Shown here piece after piece: positions 16,123 through 25,623 of a stretch of 64,000 nt of DNA. Source of the DNA: Flavobacterium aquaticum (GTDB lineage Bacteria > Bacteroidota > Bacteroidia > Flavobacteriales > Flavobacteriaceae); contig NZ_QLMI01000005.1 in assembly GCF_003259835.1 (NCBI RefSeq), positions 224,270 through 288,269 of the forward strand. The letters run 5' to 3'. Position numbers and translations under genes: made by a program. A model generated the notes under the pieces. It worked only from the letters and a program-made list of their open reading frames with translations. It did no database searches and had not been told where the DNA came from. Numbering within the stretch: position 1 is the stretch's first letter; each line of letters begins with the position of its first letter.

Positions 16123-17346
16123 ATGGATAGCGATATATTTTTATTAAGCATTTCAGGACATGATAAACCTGGATTGACATCATCATTAACAGCTGTTTTA
16201 GCAGAATATGATGCCAATGTTCTCGATATCGGTCAAGCTAACATTCACGATACACTTTCATTAGGAATTTTGTTCCAAATCAAATCGGGAAAAAAATCGG
16301 CTGCCGTTTTAAAAGATATTTTATTCAAATCCTATGAATTAGGAATTAAAGCCAAATTCAAACCAATTCCTCTTGATGAATACGAAAAATGGGTCAATCT
16401 TCAAGGAAAAGATCGTTATATTGTAACACTTTTAGGAGAAAAATTAACAGCCGAACAAATTTCTCAAGTAACGAAAGTAATCTCTGAAAAGAACTTAAAT
16501 ATTGATGCTATTAAGCGATTGACAGGAAGAGTTTCATTAGTAAAAGAAGATGATTATCCAAGATCTTCTATCCAATTATCCATTCGTGGTGAAATAAAAG
16601 ATAAATCTGAATTTACCGAAAAATTCATGGCTATTTCGTCTGAATTAAATTTAGATATCGCCTTTCAAGAAGACAATATTTTTAGAAGAAATAGACGTCT
16701 CGTTTGCTTTGACATGGATTCGACTCTAATCCAAACTGAAGTAATTGATGAACTTGCCGAACTTGCTGGTGTTGGCGAACAAGTAAAAGCCATTACCGAA
16801 TCTGCTATGCAAGGCGAAATTGATTTTCAAGAAAGCTTCAAGCAAAGAATGCTTCTTTTAAAAGGTTTAAGTGAAGAAGTTCTAGAAGAAGTTGCTGTAA
16901 ATTTACCTATAACTAAAGGAGCAAGGAGATTAATTGATACTCTAAAATCATACGGATTTAAAACCGCCATTCTTTCTGGTGGATTTACTTATTTTGGAAA
17001 ATATCTTCAAAAAGAATTAGGAATCGATTACGTTTATGCTAACGAATTAGAAATCAAAGACGGAGTTCTTACTGGTGGATATCTTGGCGAAATTGTAGAT
17101 GGTAACAAAAAAGCAGAATATCTTAAAGAAATCGCTCGCAAAGAAGGAATCGATATCAATCAAACCATTGCTGTTGGTGATGGTGCAAATGATTTACCTA
17201 TGTTAAATCTAGCTGGTTTAGGAATTGCTTTTCATGCGAAACCTAAAGTAAAAGATAATGCACAAAGTTCTATTTCAAGCATTGGTTTAGATGGTGTTTT
17301 ATATTTGTTAGGCTATCACGACCGTCATATCGATTTGATAGATTAA
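16123..17346 (+). CDS. serB: Phosphoserine phosphatase with N-terminal ACT domains
   Basis: 407 residues. Residues about 1-190 hold two ACT-like regulatory domains (LLSISGHDKPGLTSSLTAVL; RYIVTLLGEKLTAEQ). The rest is a HAD-superfamily phosphatase: motif I CFDMDSTLI (nucleophile Asp), motif II AILSGGF, and motif III/IV with Lys then GDGANDLPML. It hydrolyses O-phosphoserine to serine, the last step of serine synthesis. The two ACT domains suggest amino-acid feedback control. Confidence 0.95.
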   Translation: MDSDIFLLSISGHDKPGLTSSLTAVLAEYDANVLDIGQANIHDTLSLGILFQIKSGKKSAAVLKDILFKSYELGIKAKFKPIPLDEYEKWVNLQGKDRYIVTLLGEKLTAEQISQVTKVISEKNLNIDAIKRLTGRVSLVKEDDYPRSSIQLSIRGEIKDKSEFTEKFMAISSELNLDIAFQEDNIFRRNRRLVCFDMDSTLIQTEVIDELAELAGVGEQVKAITESAMQGEIDFQESFKQRMLLLKGLSEEVLEEVAVNLPITKGARRLIDTLKSYGFKTAILSGGFTYFGKYLQKELGIDYVYANELEIKDGVLTGGYLGEIVDGNKKAEYLKEIARKEGIDINQTIAVGDGANDLPMLNLAGLGIAFHAKPKVKDNAQSSISSIGLDGVLYLLGYHDRHIDLID

Positions 17347-17479
17347 TTTCTTGAAAATTAAGTTTTCCATTAGTTAACAACTTTCTTCATAAAATAAACC
17401 TAAAACGCTTTATTTTAAAGTTAAGATGTAGTATTTTGGCATGGATTTAGTTCTAAGTTAAAAAATCAAACTAAAATTT

Positions 17480-20398
17480 ATGCAAAGAGTGCTCACACTA
17501 CTGTTTTCGGTAGTTTTCATACATATATCATTTTCCCAAAATAAAACCAAACCTGTTTTAACTGCTAAAAAAGTAGTTTCACAACAAGTTTGGGTTGACA
17601 GTATTTACAACCAATTTTCGTTTGAAGAAAAAGTAGGGCAGTTGTTTATGGTTGCCGCTTATTCAAACAAAGACGAAGCTCATAACAAATCCATCGATAA
17701 ATTAGTTGAAGAATATAAAATTGGAGGATTAATTTTCTTTCAAGGCGGACCAGTACGTCAGGCGAAATTAACGAATCGTTTTCAAGCAAAAGCAAAAGTA
17801 CCTTTGTTCATCGGAATTGATGCCGAATGGGGTTTAAGCATGCGATTAGATTCTACCTATCGTTATCCTTGGAACATGACGCTTGGAGCTGTTCAAGACA
17901 TGAAATTGATTGAAAAAGCTGGAAATCAAATGGCAAAACAATCAAAACGAATGGGAATTCATTTCAATTTTGCTCCTGTTGTGGATATCAATACTAATCC
18001 AAAAAATCCCATTATTGGTAATCGTTCGTTTGGGGAAACAAAAGAAAATGTTACCGCCAGAGCTATCGCATTAATGAAAGGTTTACAAGACGAAGGCGTT
18101 TATGCAACAGCGAAACATTTTCCAGGACATGGCGATACTTCAACCGATTCGCATCATACTTTACCCGTTGTAAATTTTGATAAAAATCGATTGAATGACG
18201 TGGAGCTTTATCCTTATAAAGAGTTGATTAAAAACGGATTAACAAGTGTAATGGTAGCGCATTTGAATGTGCCAAGTTTAGAACCTAGAGCGAATTATCC
18301 AACCTCAATTTCGTATGCTGTTGTAACTGATTTGTTAAAAAAAGAATTGCAATTTGAAGGTTTAATTTTTACCGATGCCTTGAATATGAAAGGTGCAAGT
18401 AATTTTAAAAAACCTGGCGACATTGATTTAGAAGCTTTTTTAGCTGGAAATGACGTTTTGTTGTTTGCTGAAAATGTTCCGGTTGCGATTAAGAAATTCA
18501 AAGAAGCGTATGATTCAGGTATAATTACAGATGAACGTTTGATGTATTCTGTTAAAAAGATTTTAGCTCACAAATACAAATCTAATTTAAATAACTATCA
18601 ACCCATCGTTTTAGATAATTTATATCAAGATTTGAATGCAGTTGAATATGACGCATTGAACTATAAATTATACGAAAATGCAGTAACTGTAATCAAAAAT
18701 CATGTTAAATTAGTTCCTGTTCGCGATATTGAAAAAGAAAAAATTGCGTATATCAAACTAGGAAATGACAAATCAGACACTTTTTTATTGAACTTAAGAA
18801 ATTATGCTTCTGTAAGTGAAATTACAAATAAGAATTTAGATTCAGTTTTAGTACAATTGCAAGATTATACGAAAGTAATTATTGGGTATCACAAACAAGA
18901 TGGCGCATGGAGAAATCACAATTTGAATTTCAAAGAAATGCTTTGGATAAACCAAATTGCCAAGCAAAACGAAGTGATTTTAACTTGTTTTACAAAGCCA
19001 TATTCATTGACTAATTTAAAGAATTTTGAAGATATTGAAACCATCATCGTTGCCTATCAAAATAATGATATTGCGCAAACGATTGCCCCTCAAATTATCT
19101 TTGGAGCAATGGGAGCAAAAGGAAAATTACCAGTTTCTATTGACGATGAATTCAAAGTAAATGAAGGAATAGAAACTTTAGAAATCAAACGTTTAGGATT
19201 TACAATTCCTGAAAATGTGGGGATGAATTCTAAAGTTTTAATAAAAATTGATTCGATTGCTAATCATGCTATTTCTAAGAAAATGACACCTGGACTTCAA
19301 GTGGTTGTAGCTCGAAAAGGAAAAGTTATTTATCAAAAATCTTTTGGAAATCATACTTATGAATCGAGCCAAAAAGTTAGTAATTCAGATGTTTATGATA
19401 TTGCTTCCTTGACTAAAATTGTAGCTACTTTACCTAACGTAATGCAAGAATTTGACAAAGGACATTTAACTTTAGAAACTAAGTTAAAATCCATGTTACC
19501 AATGGCTAAAAATTCTAATAAAGCCAATGCAACAGTTTTAGATATGTTAACGCATCAAGCTCGTTTTCAACCTTGGATTCCTTTTTATAAAGCTACATTA
19601 GACAGTCTGAACCGTCCAAGTACTCATTTTTACAGAAGTGAATTTTCTGATGAATTTCCAATTCACGTTGCTGATAAATTATATTTGAGAAAGGATTATA
19701 ATGATACGATTGTAAAAACAATTTTAGACAGCGAATTATTGCCAAAAAAACAATACAAATACAGTGATTTCTCTTTTATTTTATTCAAAGAATATTTAGA
19801 ATATCACAATAAAAAATCGCTTGAAGATTTAGCACACGCTAATTTTTTTGAGCCTTTAGGAGCCAATACCATAATGTATAATCCGTTGCGAAAAATGAAT
19901 GCAAATAGAATTATTCCAACGGAAAACGACACCTATTTCAGACATCAACTAGTTCAAGGATATGTTCACGATATGGCTGCCGCGATGCAAGGTGGAATTT
20001 CAGGACATGCTGGTTTGTTTTCTAATGCTTTAGATGTTGCAAAAGTGATGCAAATGTATCTCCAAAAAGGAAGTTATGGCGGAAAAACCTATATTTCCGA
20101 AAACACTTTTAATATGTTCAATACCTGTTATTTCTGTAAAGATGGAAATAGAAGAGGGGTTGGTTTCGATAAACCGCAATTAGGAAATGAAGGTCCAACT
20201 TGTGGTTGCGTTTCACTAACGAGTTTCGGACACACCGGTTTTACTGGAACTATGACTTGGGCTGATCCAGAAAAAGAAATTGTATACGTTTTCTTATCAA
20301 ATAGAACATATCCAGATTCAAACGCTGCGAATAAATTATCAAAAGAAAATATCAGAGAAAATATTCAAAAAGTAATTTACGAAGCGATTGTTGAGTAA
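17480..20398 (+). CDS. GH3 beta-N-acetylhexosaminidase fused to a serine hydrolase (beta-lactamase family)
   Basis: 972 residues, secreted (signal peptide to about residue 20). Residues about 30-380 form a glycoside hydrolase family 3 domain of NagZ type, with FAPVVDINTNPKNPIIGNRS and the KHFPGHGDTSTDSH catalytic loop; a GH3 C-terminal domain follows. Residues about 590-970 form a class C beta-lactamase-like serine hydrolase, with SLTK as the SxxK nucleophile motif, YSDFS as the YxN-like motif and GHTGFTG as the HxG equivalent. This fusion is widespread in Bacteroidota and probably acts in peptidoglycan recycling. Confidence 0.9.
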   Translation: MQRVLTLLFSVVFIHISFSQNKTKPVLTAKKVVSQQVWVDSIYNQFSFEEKVGQLFMVAAYSNKDEAHNKSIDKLVEEYKIGGLIFFQGGPVRQAKLTNRFQAKAKVPLFIGIDAEWGLSMRLDSTYRYPWNMTLGAVQDMKLIEKAGNQMAKQSKRMGIHFNFAPVVDINTNPKNPIIGNRSFGETKENVTARAIALMKGLQDEGVYATAKHFPGHGDTSTDSHHTLPVVNFDKNRLNDVELYPYKELIKNGLTSVMVAHLNVPSLEPRANYPTSISYAVVTDLLKKELQFEGLIFTDALNMKGASNFKKPGDIDLEAFLAGNDVLLFAENVPVAIKKFKEAYDSGIITDERLMYSVKKILAHKYKSNLNNYQPIVLDNLYQDLNAVEYDALNYKLYENAVTVIKNHVKLVPVRDIEKEKIAYIKLGNDKSDTFLLNLRNYASVSEITNKNLDSVLVQLQDYTKVIIGYHKQDGAWRNHNLNFKEMLWINQIAKQNEVILTCFTKPYSLTNLKNFEDIETIIVAYQNNDIAQTIAPQIIFGAMGAKGKLPVSIDDEFKVNEGIETLEIKRLGFTIPENVGMNSKVLIKIDSIANHAISKKMTPGLQVVVARKGKVIYQKSFGNHTYESSQKVSNSDVYDIASLTKIVATLPNVMQEFDKGHLTLETKLKSMLPMAKNSNKANATVLDMLTHQARFQPWIPFYKATLDSLNRPSTHFYRSEFSDEFPIHVADKLYLRKDYNDTIVKTILDSELLPKKQYKYSDFSFILFKEYLEYHNKKSLEDLAHANFFEPLGANTIMYNPLRKMNANRIIPTENDTYFRHQLVQGYVHDMAAAMQGGISGHAGLFSNALDVAKVMQMYLQKGSYGGKTYISENTFNMFNTCYFCKDGNRRGVGFDKPQLGNEGPTCGCVSLTSFGHTGFTGTMTWADPEKEIVYVFLSNRTYPDSNAANKLSKENIRENIQKVIYEAIVE

Positions 20399-20437
20399 TT
20401 TTTGTAAATTTAATTCTCTAATTTCAAAAAACGAACC

Positions 20438-20893
20438 ATGACATCAGAAGCAACAACAGTAGAGCAATACATCAACGAAGCTCCAGAAGATAGAAGAGAA
20501 GCATTACACAAACTAAGAAATATAATTTTAGAAAATCTTCCAGAAGGATTTAAAGAAGGAATGGGTTATGGCATGGCTGGTTATGTGGTGCCGCATTCAA
20601 TTTATCCTCAAGGTTATCATTGTAATCCAAAACAAGCGTTGCCTTTTATGGGATTTGCAAGTCAAAAAAACAGCATCAATTTCTATCATATGGGAATATA
20701 TGCTAAGCCTGAGTTGTACGATTGGTTTGTAACGGAATATCCAAAACATTCGAAACAAAAATTAGATATTGGAAAAAGTTGTTTGCGTATCAAAAAACCT
20801 GAAAATATTCCATTTGAATTGATTGGTGAGTTGGTAAAAAAAATCTCAGTACAAGATTGGATAGCTACTTACGAAGCGGCTTTTAAAAAATAA
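20438..20893 (+). CDS. DUF1801 (YdhG-like) protein
   Basis: 151 residues, cytoplasmic. Typical DUF1801 features: VEQYINEAPEDRREALHKLR, EGFKEGMGYGMAGYVVP, LPFMGFASQKNSINFYHMG and the C-terminal GKSCLRIKKPENIPFELI. Members share the fold of the iron chaperone frataxin, but function is unproven. It stands between the GH3 fusion and bshA. Confidence 0.88.
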   Translation: MTSEATTVEQYINEAPEDRREALHKLRNIILENLPEGFKEGMGYGMAGYVVPHSIYPQGYHCNPKQALPFMGFASQKNSINFYHMGIYAKPELYDWFVTEYPKHSKQKLDIGKSCLRIKKPENIPFELIGELVKKISVQDWIATYEAAFKK

Positions 20894-20958
20894 TTTTTAA
20901 CAAATGTTTTAGAATTGCCAACGTTAGAAGTGGTAATTTTATTTCAAAATTTATATAA

Positions 20959-22092
20959 ATGAAAATTGCTATAGTTTGTTATCCTACATTTGGAGGAAGT
21001 GGTGTTGTGGCAACCGAATTAGGTTTGGAATTAGCCAAAAGAGGACACGAAATTCACTTCATTACATACAGTCAACCTGTCCGTTTGGCTTTATTGAATC
21101 CTAATGTACACTACCACGAAGTTCACGTTCCAGAATATCCGTTGTTTCACTATCAACCTTATGAATTAGCGCTTTCAAGCAAATTGGTTGACATGGTAAA
21201 ATTGTTCAAAATTGATGTTTTACATGTGCATTATGCTATTCCACACGCTTATGCGGGTTACATGGCAAAACAAATGTTAGCAGATGAAGGAATTCATATT
21301 CCAATGGTCACCACGCTTCATGGAACCGATATTACTTTAGTTGGAAACCATCCATTTTATAAGCCAGCTGTAAGTTTTAGTATTAATAAGTCGGATGTAG
21401 TGACGAGCGTTTCTCAAAGTTTGAAAGACGATACGTATCGTTTATTTGATATTAAAAACGAGATAGATGTTATTCCAAATTTCATTGAATTAAATAAAGA
21501 GAAATTAAAAGAAAACATTCCGTGTCATCGTTCTTTAATGGCGCCTGATAATGAAAAGATTATTACACATATTTCGAATTTTAGAAAAGTAAAACGTATC
21601 GAAGATATTGTGAGAATCTTTTTTGAGATTCAGAAAGAAGTACCATCCAAATTAATGATGGTTGGAGAAGGTCCAGAAAAAGAAGGAGCAGAGCAATTGT
21701 GCGAGCAATTAGGAATTCAAAACAAAGTTATTTTCTTTGGAAACAGTAATGAAATTGATAAGATTTTATGCTTTTCAGATTTATTCTTACTACCATCGGA
21801 AACTGAAAGTTTTGGTTTAGCTGCTTTAGAAGCAATGGCATGCGGAGTTCCTGTAATTTCAAGTAATTCAGGTGGTTTACCAGAAGTAAATAAAGATGGT
21901 TTTTCGGGTTATCTAAGTGATGTTGGTGATGTTGCTAAAATGAGTAGCGATGCAATTTCACTTTTAAAAGATGAAAATAAGTTGGCTCAATTTAAAGTAA
22001 ATGCTTTAGCAACGGCTAAACTTTTTGATATTCATAATATTGTACCTTTATATGAACAGGTTTATTTAAAAGCCATAAATTCTAAAAAATGA
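20959..22092 (+). CDS. bshA: N-acetyl-alpha-D-glucosaminyl L-malate synthase
   Basis: 377 residues, a GT4 glycosyltransferase (GT-B fold) that makes GlcNAc-malate from UDP-GlcNAc and malate in the first step of bacillithiol synthesis. Supporting features: CYPTFGGSGVVATELG at the N-terminus, HVHYAIPHAYAGYMA, TTLHGTDITLVG and the C-terminal nucleotide-sugar block LPSETESFGLAALEAMACG. Bacillithiol is the usual low-molecular-weight thiol in Flavobacteria. It overlaps the next gene by 4 bp. Confidence 0.95.
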   Translation: MKIAIVCYPTFGGSGVVATELGLELAKRGHEIHFITYSQPVRLALLNPNVHYHEVHVPEYPLFHYQPYELALSSKLVDMVKLFKIDVLHVHYAIPHAYAGYMAKQMLADEGIHIPMVTTLHGTDITLVGNHPFYKPAVSFSINKSDVVTSVSQSLKDDTYRLFDIKNEIDVIPNFIELNKEKLKENIPCHRSLMAPDNEKIITHISNFRKVKRIEDIVRIFFEIQKEVPSKLMMVGEGPEKEGAEQLCEQLGIQNKVIFFGNSNEIDKILCFSDLFLLPSETESFGLAALEAMACGVPVISSNSGGLPEVNKDGFSGYLSDVGDVAKMSSDAISLLKDENKLAQFKVNALATAKLFDIHNIVPLYEQVYLKAINSKK

Positions 22093-22520
22093 TCAAATTT
22101 TTACCTTTTTTATTACTAATGTTATCTTGTAGCAGTAATGCACCTAAAGAAGTTTTAGATACCACATATACCATTATTTTTAAAAGTGAAATGGGCGGGT
22201 CTGAAAAAGCAGGTCATTTGTTAATTCAGGATAATGAAACCTATATTCAATTTATTGAGTCACTAAAATTAGATGAATCGCAATATGCTAATTTCTTAAA
22301 AGTAGATTTTAAGAAAAAAAATGTTTTGGTTTTATATCAGGGTCAAAAAAATTCAGGAGGTTATACGATTGATATAGAATCTGTTAGTAATAATGATAAT
22401 ACAATAGTTGTTAAGAAAAGTGAAATTGGACCCAAAAAAGGAGAAATGGCAACAACTGTAATGACAGCTCCTTATTGTGTAGCTTTAATTCCAAAAGGAA
22501 ATAAATTAATTATAGAATAA
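22089..22520 (+). CDS. PrcB-like C-terminal domain lipoprotein
   Basis: 143 residues with a lipoprotein signal (LLMLSCSSN). The mature part matches the short PrcB_C-type domain: FIESLKLDESQYANFLKVDF, NVLVLYQGQKNSGGYTIDIE and a final TAPYCVALIPKG. In spirochaetes PrcB belongs to a protease complex; here the role is open. It overlaps bshA (ATGA), so it is translationally coupled to it, and a strong terminator follows. Confidence 0.75.
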   Translation: MIKFLPFLLLMLSCSSNAPKEVLDTTYTIIFKSEMGGSEKAGHLLIQDNETYIQFIESLKLDESQYANFLKVDFKKKNVLVLYQGQKNSGGYTIDIESVSNNDNTIVVKKSEIGPKKGEMATTVMTAPYCVALIPKGNKLIIE

Positions 22521-22521
22521 A

Positions 22522-22550
22522 AAAAAGTCCCGATTTAATCGGGACTTTTT
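22522..22550. terminator. Bidirectional hairpin terminator
   Basis: Near-perfect stem AAAAGTCCCGAT / ATCGGGACTTTT with loop TTAA lies between convergent genes ending at 22520 and 22553. Confidence 0.85.
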
Positions 22551-22552
22551 AA

Positions 22553-23050
22553 TTAATCAAATTTGTATCTAATTCCTAATCCTAAATCTGGACCAAAACC
22601 ATCTCTAAATTCTGTGTAATCACCTCCAAAATAAATTTCTGGTCTAAAATCTAAAGATAATTGTAATGGAATTTCTTTAAAGTTATATTCAATTCCAATA
22701 TCACCAGCAGCTAATACAAAACTTCCGCTGTCTTTGAAATCGTTTTTATTGTAACTCCAACTTCCAACACCAGCTCCAACACCAGCATACCAGTTAAAAC
22801 CTCCTTCAATGTTCCATACCCATTGGTATAAACCAACTAATTTAAAAGCATCAACATCTTTACTGTTTCTCCAACCTAAATCGAATTCTAAACGATTATT
22901 AGAATCTAAACCTCTCTGATAAGAAATTTCTCCACCAAAACCGTCGTTGTCACCTAAACGCAACCCTAATGCGTTCTTAGAAATGTCCTGAGCCTGTGCG
23001 CTGAATGCTAAGCCTAGTAGCATAATAGCAGATAAAATTACTTTTTTCAT
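22553..23050 (-). CDS. Outer-membrane beta-barrel protein
   Basis: 165 residues with signal peptide (FSAQAQ). The mature protein alternates hydrophobic and polar residues in beta strands (GGEISYQRG, WYAGVGAGVGSW, VLAAGDIGIEYNF) and ends in YKFD, consistent with a small 8-stranded barrel. No specific family can be assigned. Confidence 0.75.
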   Translation of the reverse strand: MKKVILSAIMLLGLAFSAQAQDISKNALGLRLGDNDGFGGEISYQRGLDSNNRLEFDLGWRNSKDVDAFKLVGLYQWVWNIEGGFNWYAGVGAGVGSWSYNKNDFKDSGSFVLAAGDIGIEYNFKEIPLQLSLDFRPEIYFGGDYTEFRDGFGPDLGLGIRYKFD

Positions 23051-23101
23051 ATAAATCTGTTTTTACAAATATAGCCAATTCTTCACAAATACTATGCCAA
23101 T

Positions 23102-23905
23102 TTAATTTATAATGTAAGTGTCTAAAAATTCTTCTTGTGTTTGTGTATTTGTTGGAGGAACTCCAAATTCATCTGCAATAAAACTATTAATATTATATGA
23201 AGATACAGTATTTGTATAGACAACCCCAATTCCATCTGCTAAATATTGAGTTGAAACTAAGACATCTTGCGCAGCTAAAGCTGTAATAGTTTGTGGTGAT
23301 CCTAAAACTGTAATGACTGTAGTTATACTTACGTTTAGTTTAATTTTAGTTGATTTAACATTAGAATAGGTAACACCATTAGTTGCAAAAGTAGAAAGAG
23401 TTTCTCCTCCATAACTTTGTAAAGAATAGTTAATAGTTAAAGGATAACCATTTACAGTTTCATTAATTGAACCTGTAACTGCCGAACTATTTAAAGCTTG
23501 GTTATTTGAGGCATTACTATTAAAAATAACAAAATCATCTAAGGATAAATCAAGATTAATCGGTAAGTTTTGACCTGGCGCTAAAGATAAATCGCCCGAT
23601 AAAAGTAATTTTGAATCACTTTTTCTAACACCATTATTTCGTAGTGATGAGGAATAAAATCCAGTAGCTACATCATCTCTTGTTTGAAACTTTTTATAGG
23701 TTTTAGTATTAAAAACAACATCACCTGAAATATATAAAGAATCTCTTGAAAGTGTTCCTTCGCTATCTACATCATAAGTCCAGTAGTTATTATTGTTTAA
23801 CGGAATTTCAAAATTAGTTCCATTATTTCCATTTTCATCATCACTTGAACACGATAGGAATAATATAGAACTACATAAAATTGTTAAAAGAATGCTTTTT
23901 TTCAT
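23102..23905 (-). CDS. Lipoprotein of unknown function
   Basis: 267 residues with a lipobox (LFLSCSSDDENG) and an Asn-rich start. A beta-rich body follows (NNNYWTYDVDSEGTLSRDSLYIS) with extended Ser/Thr/Asn stretches. It resembles the many flavobacterial surface lipoproteins of about 270 residues with no known role. Confidence 0.7.
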   Translation of the reverse strand: MKKSILLTILCSSILFLSCSSDDENGNNGTNFEIPLNNNNYWTYDVDSEGTLSRDSLYISGDVVFNTKTYKKFQTRDDVATGFYSSSLRNNGVRKSDSKLLLSGDLSLAPGQNLPINLDLSLDDFVIFNSNASNNQALNSSAVTGSINETVNGYPLTINYSLQSYGGETLSTFATNGVTYSNVKSTKIKLNVSITTVITVLGSPQTITALAAQDVLVSTQYLADGIGVVYTNTVSSYNINSFIADEFGVPPTNTQTQEEFLDTYIIN

Positions 23906-24062
23906 GTTATTTTGGGTTAGATTAATATGCTAATTTACTGTTTTAACTTAAATTATTAAAAATATTTATTTAAAAATTCGATTTGTTTTTTATTTCCACT
24001 GTTTTTTAAATAATCATTACATTTGTTACAAGATGTTTTATAAACTCAGATAATACTTAGCT

Positions 24063-25115
24063 ATGGCAGGAAATACTTTTGGAAAATTGTTGAAATTAAC
24101 CACTTTTGGAGAATCACATGGAGAAGCTTTAGGCGGAATACTAGACGGTTGTCCTGCTGGAATTACTTTAGATTTTGAGTTTATTCAAGCAGAAATGCAA
24201 AGAAGAAAACCAGGTCAATCTTCTATTGTTACCCAAAGAAAAGAAGAAGATGAAGTGCAATTTTTATCAGGAATTTTTGAAGGGAAAACTACCGGAACTC
24301 CAATTGGTTTTATTATTCCAAATAACAATCAAAAATCTGATGATTATTCACATATAAAGGATACTTATAGACCCAGTCATGCTGATTATGTTTATGAACA
24401 AAAATACGGTATTCGCGATTATCGTGGAGGAGGAAGAAGTTCAGCTCGCGAAACAGCAAGTAGAGTAGTAGGTGGAGCTATTGCAAAGCAAATTATTTCC
24501 GAAATCAAAATTAACGCATTTGTTTCATCTGTAGGCGAAATTTTCATCGATAAACCTTATCAAGATTTAGATTTTTCAAAGATTGAAAGTAACGCTGTTC
24601 GTTGTCCTGATTTGGCTACAGCCGAAAAAATGGAAAATTATATCAAAGTAATTAAAAAGCAAGGAGATACTATTGGAGGAACAATTACTTGTGTCATTCA
24701 AAATGTTCCAATAGGTTTGGGCGAACCTGTTTTTGATAAATTACATGCCGAATTAGGAAAAGCAATGCTCTCAATAAATGCAGTAAAAGGATTTGAATTT
24801 GGTAGCGGATTTTGTGGCGCTAAAATGAAAGGAAGCGAGCACAACGATTCATATAACCCAGATGGAACTACAAAGAGCAATCTTTCAGGAGGAATTCAAG
24901 GCGGAATCTCAAATGGAATGGATATTTACTTCCGAGTAGCATTTAAACCCGTTGCAACATTAATTCAAAAGCAAGAAGTTTTAACCAATCAAGGTGAAAT
25001 TATTGAGCAACAAGGAAAAGGTCGACATGATCCATGTGTAGTTCCAAGAGCTGTTCCTATTGTGGAAGCAATGGCAGCTTTAGTAATTGCAGATTATTTT
25101 TTATTAAATAAATAA
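24063..25115 (+). CDS. aroC: Chorismate synthase
   Basis: 350 residues, full length. It converts 5-enolpyruvylshikimate 3-phosphate to chorismate using reduced FMN. Signatures: [20 protein letters not shown], the arginine-rich [16 protein letters not shown], and the C-terminal [18 protein letters not shown] -7 box TACATTTG lies at 24018-24025. It is the last housekeeping gene before the denitrification module. Confidence 0.97.
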   Translation: MAGNTFGKLLKLTTFGESHGEALGGILDGCPAGITLDFEFIQAEMQRRKPGQSSIVTQRKEEDEVQFLSGIFEGKTTGTPIGFIIPNNNQKSDDYSHIKDTYRPSHADYVYEQKYGIRDYRGGGRSSARETASRVVGGAIAKQIISEIKINAFVSSVGEIFIDKPYQDLDFSKIESNAVRCPDLATAEKMENYIKVIKKQGDTIGGTITCVIQNVPIGLGEPVFDKLHAELGKAMLSINAVKGFEFGSGFCGAKMKGSEHNDSYNPDGTTKSNLSGGIQGGISNGMDIYFRVAFKPVATLIQKQEVLTNQGEIIEQQGKGRHDPCVVPRAVPIVEAMAALVIADYFLLNK

Positions 25116-25172
25116 GAAAAGATGCATTTTTATTTATGCATAGTTTGTTGTAAGTATATTTTAAAATACAAC

Positions 25173-25232
25173 CCTGTAAAATTAATACTTTACAGGTTTT
25201 TTTGTGGAGCAGAGTAGAGGCGATTCGAACTT
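25173..25232 (+). repeat. Left flank repeat: terminator hairpin plus tRNA-3'-end-like sequence
   Basis: Bases 25173-25215 are identical over 43 bp to 61380-61422, and similarity continues about 17 bp further. The first 28 bp form a terminator (CCTGTAAA / TTTACAGG plus seven T) serving aroC. The rest, read on the minus strand, is GTTCGAATCGCCTC then TACTCTGCTCCAC: a T-loop consensus followed by a CCA-like end, as in a decayed tRNA or tmRNA 3' end. Confidence 0.75.
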
Positions 25233-25515
25233 TTTTAAGGATGATCTGAGACAATTATATTTGATATTTCTAAAATTCCAATGATAAAATCAATTGAAAA
25301 CAAGAGGAATTTGCCTTGGTCACAAACCGTTTTCTTATAGCTTAACCATAAATTAATATTAAAAAACATTATTACTTCTAAATTTTGCAGTTTTTTTTAT
25401 GATTAACCCAACTATTAATCTGTTTCTTTAAAATAAGTAAAGGTAAAATTCTAAAATTCTTTTTGCTAAATTTTTTTTATAACATTTTAATATTTTTTTA
25501 ACTTTTTTTCGAAAC
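25233..25515. other. Noncoding stretch between aroC repeat and nirK promoter
   Basis: AT-rich. The frame at 25281-25340 (ATAAAATCAATTGAAAACAA and on, ending TAG) could be a tiny remnant of a protein C-terminus, but nothing else supports it. No gene or RNA is recognised. Confidence 0.4.
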
Positions 25516-25529
25516 ATGATTTATATCAT
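25516..25529 (+). promoter_or_regulatory. Crp/Fnr-type operator of the nirK operon
   Basis: ATGAT-TTAT-ATCAT, a perfect palindrome. Its centre is 29.5 bp before the -7 box TAATTTTG (25552-25559), about -41.5 from the expected transcript start, the class II activation position. Confidence 0.75.
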
Positions 25530-25530
25530 A

Positions 25531-25554
25531 TTAAAGGATGTTTTTGTCCTTTAA
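25531..25554 (+). promoter_or_regulatory. Second palindromic operator at nirK (candidate Rrf2 site)
   Basis: TTAAAGGA-N8-TCCTTTAA has perfect 8-bp arms and lies between the Crp/Fnr box and the -7 box, overlapping the latter. This position suits a repressor. The same motif occurs at four other places in the module. Confidence 0.6.
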
Positions 25555-25623
25555 TTTTGACCTATAAAATGATAGTAACGAAACTATTATTGAAACCAAT
25601 ATTTAAAACTAATTTTTTCTACC

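Noticed and set aside
25200..25232. Possible intact tRNA gene at the flank repeat
   Set aside because: Only a T-arm and 3'-end pattern are seen; no anticodon arm or acceptor partner is found nearby.
25057..25254. Minus-strand ORF of 65 residues
   Set aside because: It crosses the end of aroC, a terminator and the flank repeat, with no coding character.
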